Positions 1-7,151 of a stretch of DNA of 8,536 bases are shown here, piece by piece. The translations under genes and the position numbers were made by a program. The DNA comes from Bacillota bacterium (GTDB lineage: Bacteria; Bacillota; Bacilli; Alicyclobacillales; Alicyclobacillaceae): NCBI GenBank assembly GCA_021820805.1, contig JAKADF010000117.1, positions 1 to 8,536 on the forward strand. The letters run 5' to 3'. The notes under the pieces were generated by a model. That model did not search any database and was not told the DNA's origin. It worked only from the letters and a program-made list of their open reading frames with translations. Position 1 is the stretch's first letter, and every line of letters begins with the position of its first letter.

Positions 1-394
1 CCTCAGGTAACCCAAACACAGCTCTATTGGATGCAATTCGGATATCACAAGCAAGCGCAAGTTCCGTTCCACCTCCGAGGGCGTATCCATTAATTGCCGC
101 AATCACGACACAGGGTGATTTTTCTACACGATTCAGAAAGGATTGACCTGCATATGCAAACTTCAAGGCATCGGAAACATCCAACTGACGCATCGCATGA
201 ATGTCTCCGCCAGCCACAAACGCTTTGTCACCGGCACCTGTAATCACAATAACGCGGATAGCTTCATTTCCTTCAACCCGGTCCAACATGTCATTTAACT
301 CACGAAGTACATTTTGATCGATCGCGTTCAAAGCCCCCTGGCGGTTGATTGTAACAAATGCAATCTGACCATCTAACCGGGTTTCTACAAACAT
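1..394 (-). CDS. Enoyl-CoA hydratase/isomerase (crotonase family), N-terminal half only
   Basis: This is the first 131 codons of a crotonase-superfamily protein; the C-terminal half lies beyond the left edge, as these proteins usually have about 260 residues. Members typically add water to 2-enoyl-CoA thioesters or isomerise them. The segment FVAGGDIHAM (residues 59-68) matches the first oxyanion-hole block, and INGYALGGGTELALACDIRIAS (101-122) is the family signature with a glycine run for the second oxyanion contact. Glu111 in the GGGTEL motif and Glu131 in FGLPE match the two glutamates that act as catalytic acid and base in true hydratases, so hydratase activity is plausible. The ATG at 394 has a GGGGG SD nine bases upstream. 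It lies 32 nt after livF and is the last operon gene visible. The exact substrate and the choice between hydratase and isomerase cannot be decided from this half. Confidence 0.93.
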   Translation of the reverse strand, partial: MFVETRLDGQIAFVTINRQGALNAIDQNVLRELNDMLDRVEGNEAIRVIVITGAGDKAFVAGGDIHAMRQLDVSDALKFAYAGQSFLNRVEKSPCVVIAAINGYALGGGTELALACDIRIASNRAVFGLPE

Positions 395-403
395 AATGAG
401 CAG

Positions 404-408
404 CCCCC
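404..408 (-). promoter_or_regulatory. Ribosome binding site of the enoyl-CoA hydratase gene
   Basis: A run of five G on the minus strand sits nine bases before the ATG at 394, in the 32-nt gap after livF. It supports this start and resembles the G-run SDs of livF, livG and the binding-protein gene. Confidence 0.6.
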
Positions 409-426
409 ATTTGCACAACTGACTTC

Positions 427-1170
427 CTAAACACCAAGATGAGAAAGAATCTCTTTACTTTCAGAGAGTTCCTCCACACTCCCTGCCATTTGGACGACGC
501 CTTTATTCAAGACGTAAGCACGTTGACTTAGGGAAAACGCAAAATGAGCGTTTTGCTCTGCAAGCAAAATTCCGACTCCTGTTTCAGCTAGAATTCGGAT
601 GTGCTCGGTTAACTCTGACACAACAATTGGAGCGAGTCCCTCGGTAGGTTCATCAAGCAGTAAAATAGTTGGCTCTGTTAAAAATGCACACGCCATTTTC
701 AACATCTGATTTTCCCCGCCGGATAAAACACCAGCAGGGGTTGCCATTCGTTTCTTTAGAGCTGGAAACATACCATAAACTTTGTCTAATCCTTGATCGC
801 GCGTACGTTTGGAGCGTCCTTCCATCGCAACGAGCAGATTCTCTTCAACGGTTAGCCCTGCAAAAGAGCGCCGGCCACTTGGTACATAAGCAACTCCCCG
901 CCTTGCAATTCGATGGGTATCCATCCCGACCATTTCAGCACCATCAAATTGCACTGAACCCTTGATCTGGCGTAGAAGCCCAATAATCGCACGAAATGTT
1001 GTTGTTTTCCCAGCACCATTTCTTCCTAATAATGCGACAACTTCGCCAACTCCTACTGAAAGTGTTATGCCCTGAAGAACATGACTTCTGCCATAGTAAG
1101 CGTGAAGGTTCGAAACTTCCATCGTCTTCATCTTACAATCGGTTTTAGACATGACCATATCGCTATTCAT
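427..1170 (-). CDS. livF: LivF-type ATP-binding protein of a branched-chain/organic-acid ABC importer
   Basis: This is one of the two cytoplasmic ATPases that drive a HAAT-type importer, pairing with LivG under LivH/LivM. The 247-residue length is normal for LivF apart from an N-terminal extension of about 15 residues before the usual start of homology (MEVSNLHAYYG, residue 17 on). Visible motifs are Walker A GRNGAGKTT (49-57), signature LSGGENQ (149-155), Walker B ILLLDEPTEGL (169-179) and the LAEQN segment (203-207), where LivF proteins normally have Gln rather than the switch His. LSGGENQ replaces the commoner LSGGEQQ. The ATG at 1170 overlaps the livG stop in an ATGA (1167-1170), implying translational coupling. 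A GGGGG SD seven bases upstream supports this long start over the internal Met codons at residues 5, 7, 14 and 17. The family is certain; the transported substrate is inferred from context. Confidence 0.96.
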   Translation of the reverse strand: MNSDMVMSKTDCKMKTMEVSNLHAYYGRSHVLQGITLSVGVGEVVALLGRNGAGKTTTFRAIIGLLRQIKGSVQFDGAEMVGMDTHRIARRGVAYVPSGRRSFAGLTVEENLLVAMEGRSKRTRDQGLDKVYGMFPALKKRMATPAGVLSGGENQMLKMACAFLTEPTILLLDEPTEGLAPIVVSELTEHIRILAETGVGILLAEQNAHFAFSLSQRAYVLNKGVVQMAGSVEELSESKEILSHLGV

Positions 1171-1934
1171 GATGCATCCCCCAAATAAGCTCGGATGACG
1201 TCAGGATTTACTCGTACCTCTTCGGGAGTTCCTTCTGCAAGAACTTTTCCCGCTTCTAAAACTGTCACTTGTTTGGCCAAGCCAAAAACCACATCCATGT
1301 CGTGCTCAGAAAGAACGACTGTGAGATTCTCCTCCTCTATGATTCGACCCAAAAGTAAAATGGTTTCTTGTGTCTCAAATGGAGACATTCCTGCTGTCGG
1401 TTCATCTAGAAAAAGCATCTTTGGTTTACAGCCAAGCGCAATTGCAATCTCGAGTGCCCGCTGGTCTCCGTGAGCGAGTGTGTTAGCCGCTGTAAAACGA
1501 TTATTCTCCAAATGAACCATTTCGAGAATGTGCTCCGCTTTTTCAAGCATTCTTCGCTCCTTTCTGCGCCACATTCGAAAGTGCATACCATGATGCGTGA
1601 ACAACGAAATCAATACATTTTCCATAACCGTAAAAGTAGGAAAAATATTGGTTGTTTGGAAAGCTCGTCCCACACCCAAACGAGCAACCTGATGAGGGCG
1701 CTTCCCGGCAATTTCCACCCCGTCGAATACGATGCTGCCGCTTGTTGGCCTTAAATATCCACTTAACAATTGGAACAAGGTGGTCTTACCGGCACCGTTT
1801 GGACCAATCACTGCTCTGACTTCACCACGTGCTACCCGAAACGAAACATGATTTACAGCAGTGTAACCGCCAAAAATCTTCGTCAAATCGGACACCGCGA
1901 GCATAGGTTGCTCTTCAACAGGTTGTGTGTTCAT
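1167..1934 (-). CDS. livG: LivG-type ATP-binding protein of a branched-chain/organic-acid ABC importer
   Basis: This is the second ATPase of the HAAT-type importer. At 255 residues it has the normal LivG length. It has Walker A GPNGAGKTT (44-52), a signature region LAHGDQRALEIA (153-164) of the LivG type instead of strict LSGGQ, Walker B MLFLDEPTAGMSP (173-185), the switch His in LSEHDMDVVF (208-217), and the C-terminal LivG/BCA_ABC_TP extension ending in DVIRAYLGD (245-253). AGMSP after Walker B is typical of LivG and separates it from LivF. The ATG at 1934 follows an AAAGGGGG SD with an 8-nt spacer, 43 nt after livM. The stop overlaps livF by four bases. It should form a heterodimer with LivF on the inner face of the membrane. 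Nothing looks damaged. Confidence 0.97.
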   Translation of the reverse strand: MNTQPVEEQPMLAVSDLTKIFGGYTAVNHVSFRVARGEVRAVIGPNGAGKTTLFQLLSGYLRPTSGSIVFDGVEIAGKRPHQVARLGVGRAFQTTNIFPTFTVMENVLISLFTHHGMHFRMWRRKERRMLEKAEHILEMVHLENNRFTAANTLAHGDQRALEIAIALGCKPKMLFLDEPTAGMSPFETQETILLLGRIIEEENLTVVLSEHDMDVVFGLAKQVTVLEAGKVLAEGTPEEVRVNPDVIRAYLGDAS

Positions 1935-1942
1935 AACGCTAG

Positions 1943-1950
1943 CCCCCTTT
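1943..1950 (-). promoter_or_regulatory. Ribosome binding site of livG (AAAGGGGG type)
   Basis: AAAGGGGG on the minus strand, eight bases before the ATG at 1934. It pairs along its length with the 16S anti-SD CCUCCUUU if one G:U wobble is allowed. The binding-protein gene uses the identical octamer. Confidence 0.65.
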
Positions 1951-1977
1951 GACTACAAAAACCAAAGGATGTCTTCC

Positions 1978-3009
1978 TCATCCTGTATTTCTTGCTTTCT
2001 TTTTCTTGTCTGTATTTGGATTTCGAATCCGCAATTTTTGCCAAAGCTGAATTCCGCCTTGCACAACACCTCCGGGATAAATCAGAATAATGGATAAAAT
2101 GACGACTCCAACAATCAATTCCCAGTACGTACTGACTGAACCAACAAAGTTCGCGAGTAGCGTATAGACAATTGCACCGACCACCGGACCTACGAACGTG
2201 GACAAACCACCGAGAACAGACATGAGAATCGGGGTTCCCGACGATTCCCAATTCATCATCTCGGGATATGCATGCTGCTGATAAACGATAAACATTACAC
2301 CTGCTAACCCACAAAACAGACCGCTAATCACGAAAGCTACTAGCAACTGCAAATAGGTGTTCATTCCGAGTGACTGTGCACGCATCCGGTTGTCTCGGAT
2401 TGCTCTCAGAGTCAGACCAAATGGTGTGTCGATGATCCACCAGAGTAAAAACGCTCCCAATGCGCCGAGAATCAATAAAAATTCATAGCTCGAAACCGGA
2501 GAACTAAGAAGTTTCGGCAGAGTAATTCCGAAAATCCCGGTATCTCCCTGTGTAAATCCATAGAACACAAGCGCCAACGAATAAAACAACTGCGAGAAGC
2601 CGAGCGTCAGCAACGCGAAGTAGAAAGCTCTAGCCCTCAGCGCTAATGCCCCAACAATCAAGGCAGATACAGCCCCGAAGATGGGACCTAAAATGAATGC
2701 TAAAATGAACGGAACATGCGTATGTTCCCAAAAAAGTCCCACCGTATAGGCACCGACACCATAAAATACAGCTTGACCAAATGTAATTAGACCCGCGTAA
2801 TGAACGAGAAAATTGGTTGCCAGGGCAAAGAGCCCTGCGACGATGATTCCTTCGACAAGAAGTGTATTTTTTAGTGATAACCAAAACGGGACACTAGCAA
2901 AAATAACAAGAGTTATCAGCCATCCAAATACGGCAGCCCGCCCACTCCGAAGTCGCTTCTCTTCTGCACCGAAATTTTGATGGAAGAGGATTCTTGGTTT
3001 CAGGCTCAT
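1978..3009 (-). CDS. livM: LivM-type permease of a branched-chain/organic-acid ABC importer
   Basis: This integral membrane protein has 343 residues, the usual LivM size. It begins with a polar, basic cytoplasmic N-terminus (1-24), followed by many hydrophobic segments, roughly 26-45, 48-68, 79-93, 99-122, 128-150, 175-193, 219-243, 259-289 and 295-313. The block YAGLITFGQAVFYGVGAY (71-88) matches the BPD_transp_2 signature of LivM, and GLTLRAIRDNRMRAQSLGMN (198-217) is the cytoplasmic coupling-helix region that contacts the ATPases. The tail after the last helix is strongly basic, with KKKKAR at 335-340. The ATG at 3009 lies 3 nt after the livH stop, and its GGAGGG SD (3017-3022) sits inside the end of livH, so the two are probably coupled. 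It forms the transmembrane pore with LivH. Confidence 0.96.
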   Translation of the reverse strand: MSLKPRILFHQNFGAEEKRLRSGRAAVFGWLITLVIFASVPFWLSLKNTLLVEGIIVAGLFALATNFLVHYAGLITFGQAVFYGVGAYTVGLFWEHTHVPFILAFILGPIFGAVSALIVGALALRARAFYFALLTLGFSQLFYSLALVFYGFTQGDTGIFGITLPKLLSSPVSSYEFLLILGALGAFLLWWIIDTPFGLTLRAIRDNRMRAQSLGMNTYLQLLVAFVISGLFCGLAGVMFIVYQQHAYPEMMNWESSGTPILMSVLGGLSTFVGPVVGAIVYTLLANFVGSVSTYWELIVGVVILSIILIYPGGVVQGGIQLWQKLRIRNPNTDKKKKARNTG

Positions 3010-3012
3010 ACG

Positions 3013-3876
3013 TCATCCCTCCATCTTTCCGAGCAGCCCCTGAGGTCGAATGACAAGAACTAATATCATCACAATATATGGCGCAAGTCCTGCCAATTCC
3101 GGGACAACCAAATTTCCTAGCGACTGGAAAAGCCCGATGATGAGTGCGCCAATTGCTGCGCCCCATATGTTGCCGAGCCCACCGATAACAGAAACAATGA
3201 AAGCTTCAACCAGAATATTAACGTCCATTCCCGGACCCGCGGAGGTGGCTGGGCCCATCAGGGCCCCTCCCAGCGCAGCGAGAAACGCGCCAATTGCAAA
3301 TATCTGCGTATAGAGGCGATTCACATTGACTCCTAAAACGCGAATCAATTCGATATCCTGGACTGCAGCCCGAATCAATCTGCCAAGGCGAGTACGTTGG
3401 ATAACGATCCATAATAGGACTGCAATGACAACCGCACACAGAATCAAGAACAAATCATACACTGGGAACTGCTGACCCGTCACTACAATACTGCCGCTAA
3501 GGGATGCTGGTATGACTCCAGTTCGGTTTTGTGGACCCCAAATCATAATGACCAACTGCTCCAAAATCATCAGCAAGGCCCACGTTGCCAGGAGCTGAAG
3601 TAAATGTTCGGCACCATATAAACGGCGTAAAATCAACATTTCAATCACAATCCCAAGAATGGCCACGGCGGCCGATGACAAGAACAAGCCAAGAGTGAAG
3701 CCCAAACTACGACTCGTAATCGTACCAAATGTAAACGTGACGAGATACGCGCCAATCATGTAAAACGTCCCATGTGCCAAGTTAATGACACGCATGGTCC
3801 CGAACACAAGGCTGAGGCCAACCGTTACAATAAACAGAATCGCAGCTGTCGTTAACCCTGCCAAGACTGGAATCAT
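3013..3876 (-). CDS. livH: LivH-type permease of a branched-chain/organic-acid ABC importer
   Basis: This 287-residue membrane permease has the usual LivH length. Hydrophobic segments lie at about 5-27, 37-52, 58-82, 92-112, 140-160, 190-208, 222-238, 240-258 and 263-278. The N-terminal block GLSLVFGTMRVINLAHGTFY (20-39), continuing MIGAY to residue 44, is the LivH signature. The cytoplasmic loop around RLGRLIRAAVQDIELIRVLG (163-182), ending in VNVNRLY, fits the ATPase-coupling region. The C-terminus ends RPQGLLGKMEG, as is common for LivH. The ATG at 3876 has a strong AGGAGGG SD with a 7-nt spacer. It follows the substrate-binding protein gene by 43 nt and precedes livM by 3 nt. The start is well supported and no defect is seen. 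Confidence 0.97.
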   Translation of the reverse strand: MIPVLAGLTTAAILFIVTVGLSLVFGTMRVINLAHGTFYMIGAYLVTFTFGTITSRSLGFTLGLFLSSAAVAILGIVIEMLILRRLYGAEHLLQLLATWALLMILEQLVIMIWGPQNRTGVIPASLSGSIVVTGQQFPVYDLFLILCAVVIAVLLWIVIQRTRLGRLIRAAVQDIELIRVLGVNVNRLYTQIFAIGAFLAALGGALMGPATSAGPGMDVNILVEAFIVSVIGGLGNIWGAAIGALIIGLFQSLGNLVVPELAGLAPYIVMILVLVIRPQGLLGKMEG

Positions 3877-3883
3877 GTCTGTA

Positions 3884-3890
3884 CCCTCCT
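3884..3890 (-). promoter_or_regulatory. Strong ribosome binding site of livH
   Basis: AGGAGGG on the minus strand, seven bases upstream of the ATG at 3876. It is the closest match to the SD consensus among the Liv genes and fixes the livH start. Confidence 0.75.
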
Positions 3891-3919
3891 ACCTCTTCTT
3901 GCACCACTGGCTGGACAAA

Positions 3920-5158
3920 CTATTTTGTTCCCATAATCTGCCCCGGGGTAAAGTAAACTGTGTTTTTCCAGGATGCAAATGGGTACTGACTATTCAGGGT
4001 TACCTGCCCTGCCCACTCGCCAATATCCGCCTGATGGTCGCTCTGTTGAATTGTGATAGGTCCGCGGATTGTCGGAACGGTTGCACCACTGAGCGCATCG
4101 GCAACTTTATCGGCGTCGAACGTCCCAGCTTTTTTCACCCCATAAGCCCATGTCTGAACAGCTGTATATGCCATCAAAGCATATGAGGTTGGATATTCAT
4201 TGTATTTTTGTCGATATGCATTAACGAAATTGGTCATATCTGAACTATTAAATGCCCAGAACGGTGCTCTAGCATAGCCCCAAGCGCCGACTGGAGCCTG
4301 TTTGCCAAGATCCTGCAGCACGGTAACGCCAAACATACTGACAAAATTCGTTTTTTGGAATAAACCAAACTGATTACCCTGTTTTGCAAACGACACTAAA
4401 TCTCCACCGTAGAGCGGAGAAAACACAGCCTGTGGCTTCGATGCCAAAAGCGTACTAATATAGCTGCTATAATCAGTCGTACCAAGTTCCGGCCATTGTT
4501 GGTTGACTATGGTGTAGTGAACTCCCTCTTTTTTCAAAACATCCAAAAAATGGGATATTGTATCTCTACCATACGAATAATTGGGGGAGATGGTTGCAAT
4601 TTTGGTCCACCCTTTTTCCTTGAAGAGGAGGGCTAGGGCAGTCGATTCCATATTGGTATTCGGGACTACCTGGAATGCATATTTTGTAAATCCTTTGGTT
4701 GTCAATGAAATATCGTTACTAGTGTGGAAAAATACAAGGGTATGATTCTGTGCAGCAACAGGTTCAATGGCAGCAGCAACCGCACTTGAAACAGGGCCAA
4801 ACAGTGCAGCAACGTGATCCTGTAAGATAGCTGTTTGTGCGTCTTGCGATCCAAGATTTGGTTTTGCCGCTGCATCAAATTTCTCGAGTTTTACCTGTCT
4901 ACCCAAAAGTCCGCCGTTTGCATTTAATTGGCTGATTGCAAGCGCCTCGGCATTATACCCGGGCACGCCAAGATCTGCGACGGAACTGGATAGGGCCGTG
5001 ATTGCCGCAACTGTAACCGGACTGGAACTGGAACTGGAATTGCCAGAAGTGTTACTACTTTGCGACGAACCAGACGAGGCTGCGGTACTACATGCAGTAA
5101 GGGATCCAACCAGACCCAGTGACATGATTGCGACAGCAACATTTTTCTTTAATGTCAT
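3920..5158 (-). CDS. Substrate-binding lipoprotein of the Liv-type ABC importer (type I periplasmic-binding fold)
   Basis: This is the extracellular receptor that would hand substrate to LivHM. I choose the ATG at 5158 (412 residues), because AAAGGGGG lies eight bases upstream and the protein then begins with a clean lipoprotein signal: MTLKKN, a hydrophobic core, and the lipobox LTAC with Cys23 as the lipidation site. The in-frame ATG at 5191 would add 11 residues and lacks an SD. After Cys23 comes a Ser/Gly/Asn-rich tether (about 24-47), as expected for a membrane-anchored Gram-positive receptor. The rest is a Peripla_BP_6-like domain with NANGGLLGR (79-87) and the interdomain motif ISPNYSYGRD (190-199). 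The family binds branched-chain amino acids, amides, urea or aliphatic and aromatic acids. A flanking CoA ligase favours an organic acid, but that is inference. Confidence 0.93.
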   Translation of the reverse strand: MTLKKNVAVAIMSLGLVGSLTACSTAASSGSSQSSNTSGNSSSSSSPVTVAAITALSSSVADLGVPGYNAEALAISQLNANGGLLGRQVKLEKFDAAAKPNLGSQDAQTAILQDHVAALFGPVSSAVAAAIEPVAAQNHTLVFFHTSNDISLTTKGFTKYAFQVVPNTNMESTALALLFKEKGWTKIATISPNYSYGRDTISHFLDVLKKEGVHYTIVNQQWPELGTTDYSSYISTLLASKPQAVFSPLYGGDLVSFAKQGNQFGLFQKTNFVSMFGVTVLQDLGKQAPVGAWGYARAPFWAFNSSDMTNFVNAYRQKYNEYPTSYALMAYTAVQTWAYGVKKAGTFDADKVADALSGATVPTIRGPITIQQSDHQADIGEWAGQVTLNSQYPFASWKNTVYFTPGQIMGTK

Positions 5159-5166
5159 TGTAAATG

Positions 5167-5174
5167 CCCCCTTT
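5167..5174 (-). promoter_or_regulatory. Ribosome binding site that decides the binding-protein start
   Basis: AAAGGGGG on the minus strand, eight bases before the ATG at 5158. No comparable site precedes the in-frame ATG at 5191, so the shorter protein with the canonical lipoprotein signal is preferred. Confidence 0.7.
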
Positions 5175-5278
5175 TTTTCTTTCTTATTCATGGAAACACT
5201 TTGACTGCCTCATCATCTTTTTCTGGTGCTCGATCCTCCTCCTCTCCTCGTGCGTATTCAAGCTCAAAATGTGGTTCC

Positions 5279-6952
5279 CTACGACAATGGCATACCTTTT
5301 CGTTCATACTCTCTCTTTTTGAGGACTTTTCTTTGAATTTTTCCGGAAGGGGTCATAGGGAACTCATTTACAAATTCCAGTTCTCTTGGATACTCGTACG
5401 CGCCTAAGCGCTCTTTCACCCACTTTTGCAATTCCCCGCACAAATCTTCCGATGGTAAAATCGTCTCTCGCAATTGAATGAATGCTTTGATAATTTCTCC
5501 ACGCTTTGAGTCCGGACTGCCAACGACAGCGGCCATCAGAACCGCCGGATGTTTACAAAGTGTCTCCTCAATTTCGGCAGGACCAATGCGGTAACCCGCA
5601 GAACTGATGATGTCATCACCTCGCCCAATGAAGAAGAAATACCCGTCCGCATCCTGGTAGCCCATATCGCCTGTTCGAAGCCAGCCATTCACAAATTTCC
5701 GCTTTGTCGCGTCCGGGCGATTCCAATATCCCAAAAACATCACAGGATCCGGTGACTGAACCGCAATTTCTCCTTTCTCTCCATGACTGACCGGAACCCC
5801 CATCTCGTCGATGACGGAAACGGTATGCCCAGGAATTTGCCGCCCCATCGAATTTGCCTTCACTGTAAATACACCACCGCTGTTGCCGAGCACCACATTA
5901 CATTCTGTTTGGCCGTAAAATTCATTGATTTGGACATCTAGTGCTTGCTTCCCCCATCTGAGCGTCTCTTCGCCGAGTGGTTCGCCGCCACTGGCGATGG
6001 ATCTGACAACGAGCGGCCAACGCTCTTTCGGTTTTGGAATTTCCCGCATCATTTTGATTGCGGTCGGTGGTAAGAAAACATTTTTGATGTGCCATCTTGC
6101 CATCAGTTCAAATGCATGTTCGGGATCAAATTTCGTCATGCGGTGAGCCACAATCGGAAGGCCCCAATGTAATGCTGGGAACAGAACATCAAACATGCCT
6201 CCGATCCATGCCCAGTCCGCAGGTGTCCAAAAGAGATCAGCTGGTTGAGGAGCTAATTCGTGGGGTAAACTGACACCCGGTAAATGGCCCAATAGTAAGC
6301 GATGTGCATGCAGTGCTCCTTTGGCTGGTCCAGTTGTACCTGAGGTATAGATAATCACCGCCGGGTCATCGGCTTTCGTTTGAACAGGCGTGAAGTCAGA
6401 AGAACAAGGTAAAAGGAGGTCGTCCAAATAAAGAGTTCCAGGTTTCTTCTTGTCCACCACAATGACATGCTTCAATTCCGGTATTTGCGATTTTTGGTCC
6501 ATAATCATATCTACATGCGCTGCATCTGTAATGATGACTTTGGAAGCGCTATCATTTAAACGATAAAGTACGGCATCTGAACCAAAAAGAGTAAAAAGTG
6601 GAACGGCGATGGCACCAAGCTTGTAGGTCGCAAAATGTGCAATCGGCAAAATTGGCGATTGGGACAAAAAGATAGCAACGCGATCTTGCTTGCCAATTCC
6701 AAGTCCTTGCAATGCGTTAGCCAATCGATTGGAGGAAGCTTTCAGGTCTGTAAAAGTCCACGATTCATGAGAGCCATCTTCCTTGTCGTAGATAATTGCA
6801 ACCCGGTCGCTTGCATGTCTGTCGCATGCATCTACGGCAATATTGTAATATTCAGGAATATTCCAACAAAATTCATCTTGAATCTGTGAATACGTTGAAC
6901 GGACTTTCTGGCCGCCTAGTTTCATCCAAAAATCTTCATAGCCATTCCCCAT
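5279..6952 (-). CDS. AMP-forming acyl-CoA synthetase (acetyl/medium-chain acyl-CoA synthetase-like)
   Basis: This ANL-superfamily ligase would adenylate a carboxylic acid with ATP and transfer it to CoA. From the ATG at 6952 it has 557 residues, a full-length enzyme. Motifs in order are the phosphate-binding loop YTSGTTGPAKG (202-212), FWTPADWAWIGG (241-252), the NEFYGQTE block (343-350), GWLRTGD with the ribose-binding Asp429, the hinge GRGDDIISSAGYRIGPAEIE (443-462), and PMTPSGKIQRK (532-542) with the predicted catalytic Lys538. The layout resembles the AcsA/medium-chain acyl-CoA synthetase branch more than long-chain FadD, but chain length or aromatic preference is not readable. A GTG at 7018 is in frame and would add 22 residues. 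The ATG at 6952 is preferred because of its GGGAGGG SD at 10 nt and the hairpin between the two starts. It is the first gene of the operon, 87 nt before the ATG at 5191 and 120 nt before the preferred binding-protein start. Confidence 0.95.
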   Translation of the reverse strand: MGNGYEDFWMKLGGQKVRSTYSQIQDEFCWNIPEYYNIAVDACDRHASDRVAIIYDKEDGSHESWTFTDLKASSNRLANALQGLGIGKQDRVAIFLSQSPILPIAHFATYKLGAIAVPLFTLFGSDAVLYRLNDSASKVIITDAAHVDMIMDQKSQIPELKHVIVVDKKKPGTLYLDDLLLPCSSDFTPVQTKADDPAVIIYTSGTTGPAKGALHAHRLLLGHLPGVSLPHELAPQPADLFWTPADWAWIGGMFDVLFPALHWGLPIVAHRMTKFDPEHAFELMARWHIKNVFLPPTAIKMMREIPKPKERWPLVVRSIASGGEPLGEETLRWGKQALDVQINEFYGQTECNVVLGNSGGVFTVKANSMGRQIPGHTVSVIDEMGVPVSHGEKGEIAVQSPDPVMFLGYWNRPDATKRKFVNGWLRTGDMGYQDADGYFFFIGRGDDIISSAGYRIGPAEIEETLCKHPAVLMAAVVGSPDSKRGEIIKAFIQLRETILPSEDLCGELQKWVKERLGAYEYPRELEFVNEFPMTPSGKIQRKVLKKREYERKGMPLS

Positions 6953-6962
6953 GGTGTATAAT

Positions 6963-6969
6963 CCCTCCC
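6963..6969 (-). promoter_or_regulatory. Ribosome binding site of the acyl-CoA synthetase gene
   Basis: GGGAGGG on the minus strand, ten bases before the ATG at 6952. It decides the start in favour of the 557-residue product over the longer in-frame GTG form at 7018. Confidence 0.7.
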
Positions 6970-6990
6970 AAAGCCGTATTTCCCGGCTTT
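6970..6990 (-). promoter_or_regulatory. Perfect 7-bp hairpin in the operon leader, touching the SD
   Basis: AAAGCCG and CGGCTTT form perfect 7-bp arms around a 7-nt loop. The stem ends directly against the GGGAGGG SD of the acyl-CoA synthetase gene. No U-run follows, so it is not a simple intrinsic terminator. It could affect SD access or mRNA stability; the structure is seen, the role is inferred. Confidence 0.45.
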
Positions 6991-7049
6991 CAAGCACCTC
7001 ACAAGAAGGTTCTCTCACCTTTCCTATTAATTTTTAAACTAGTAAGTCT

Positions 7050-7079
7050 ATATTACTCGTATATTAGAGAAATTGTCTA
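7050..7079 (-). promoter_or_regulatory. Candidate sigma-A-type promoter of the acyl-CoA synthetase/Liv operon
   Basis: On the minus strand TAGACA (7074-7079) resembles the -35 box, and TAATAT (7050-7055) resembles the -10 box with an 18-nt spacer; shifting the -10 to GTAATA gives 17 nt. Transcription would begin near 7043, leaving a leader of about 90 nt that contains the hairpin. The region is very AT-rich, so chance matches are likely. It is supported mainly by being the only sizeable gap upstream of the operon. Confidence 0.35.
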
Positions 7080-7117
7080 TTTAATTTTAAGATTATTCTA
7101 TTGTTTCAGTCATATTA

Positions 7118-7151
7118 TGGCGGAGAGAGTGGGATTCGAACCCACGGTACC
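7118..7151 (-). pseudogene. 3' fragment of a tRNA-Ser gene (remnant or attachment site)
   Basis: Read on the minus strand, the piece contains GGTACC from a variable-arm end, a perfect T stem GTGGG/CCCAC around the loop TTCGAAT, the acceptor 3' strand TCTCTCC, a G discriminator and an encoded CCA. The G discriminator and this acceptor sequence fit tRNA-Ser, which would begin GGAGAGA. The 5' half is absent: nothing within the 90 bases upstream gives the matching acceptor strand, D arm or anticodon arm. It is therefore not a functional tRNA. Fragments that begin around the variable or T arm are what site-specific integrases leave at the far end of an integrated element. An alternative is simple truncation by a rearrangement. 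Confidence 0.8.

Noticed and set aside
5192..5278. Possible promoter, terminator or small gene between the synthetase and binding-protein genes
   Set aside because: The gap has a purine-rich GAGGAGAGGAGGAGGA stretch, but the nearest ATG frame after it has ten codons at a poor distance, and there is no hairpin with a T run; it is best read as intra-operon spacer.
7041..7057. Inverted repeat AGTAA-7nt-TTACT over the candidate -10 region, as a possible operator
   Set aside because: Arms of only five bases in very AT-rich DNA are expected by chance, and no regulator gene is visible in the window.
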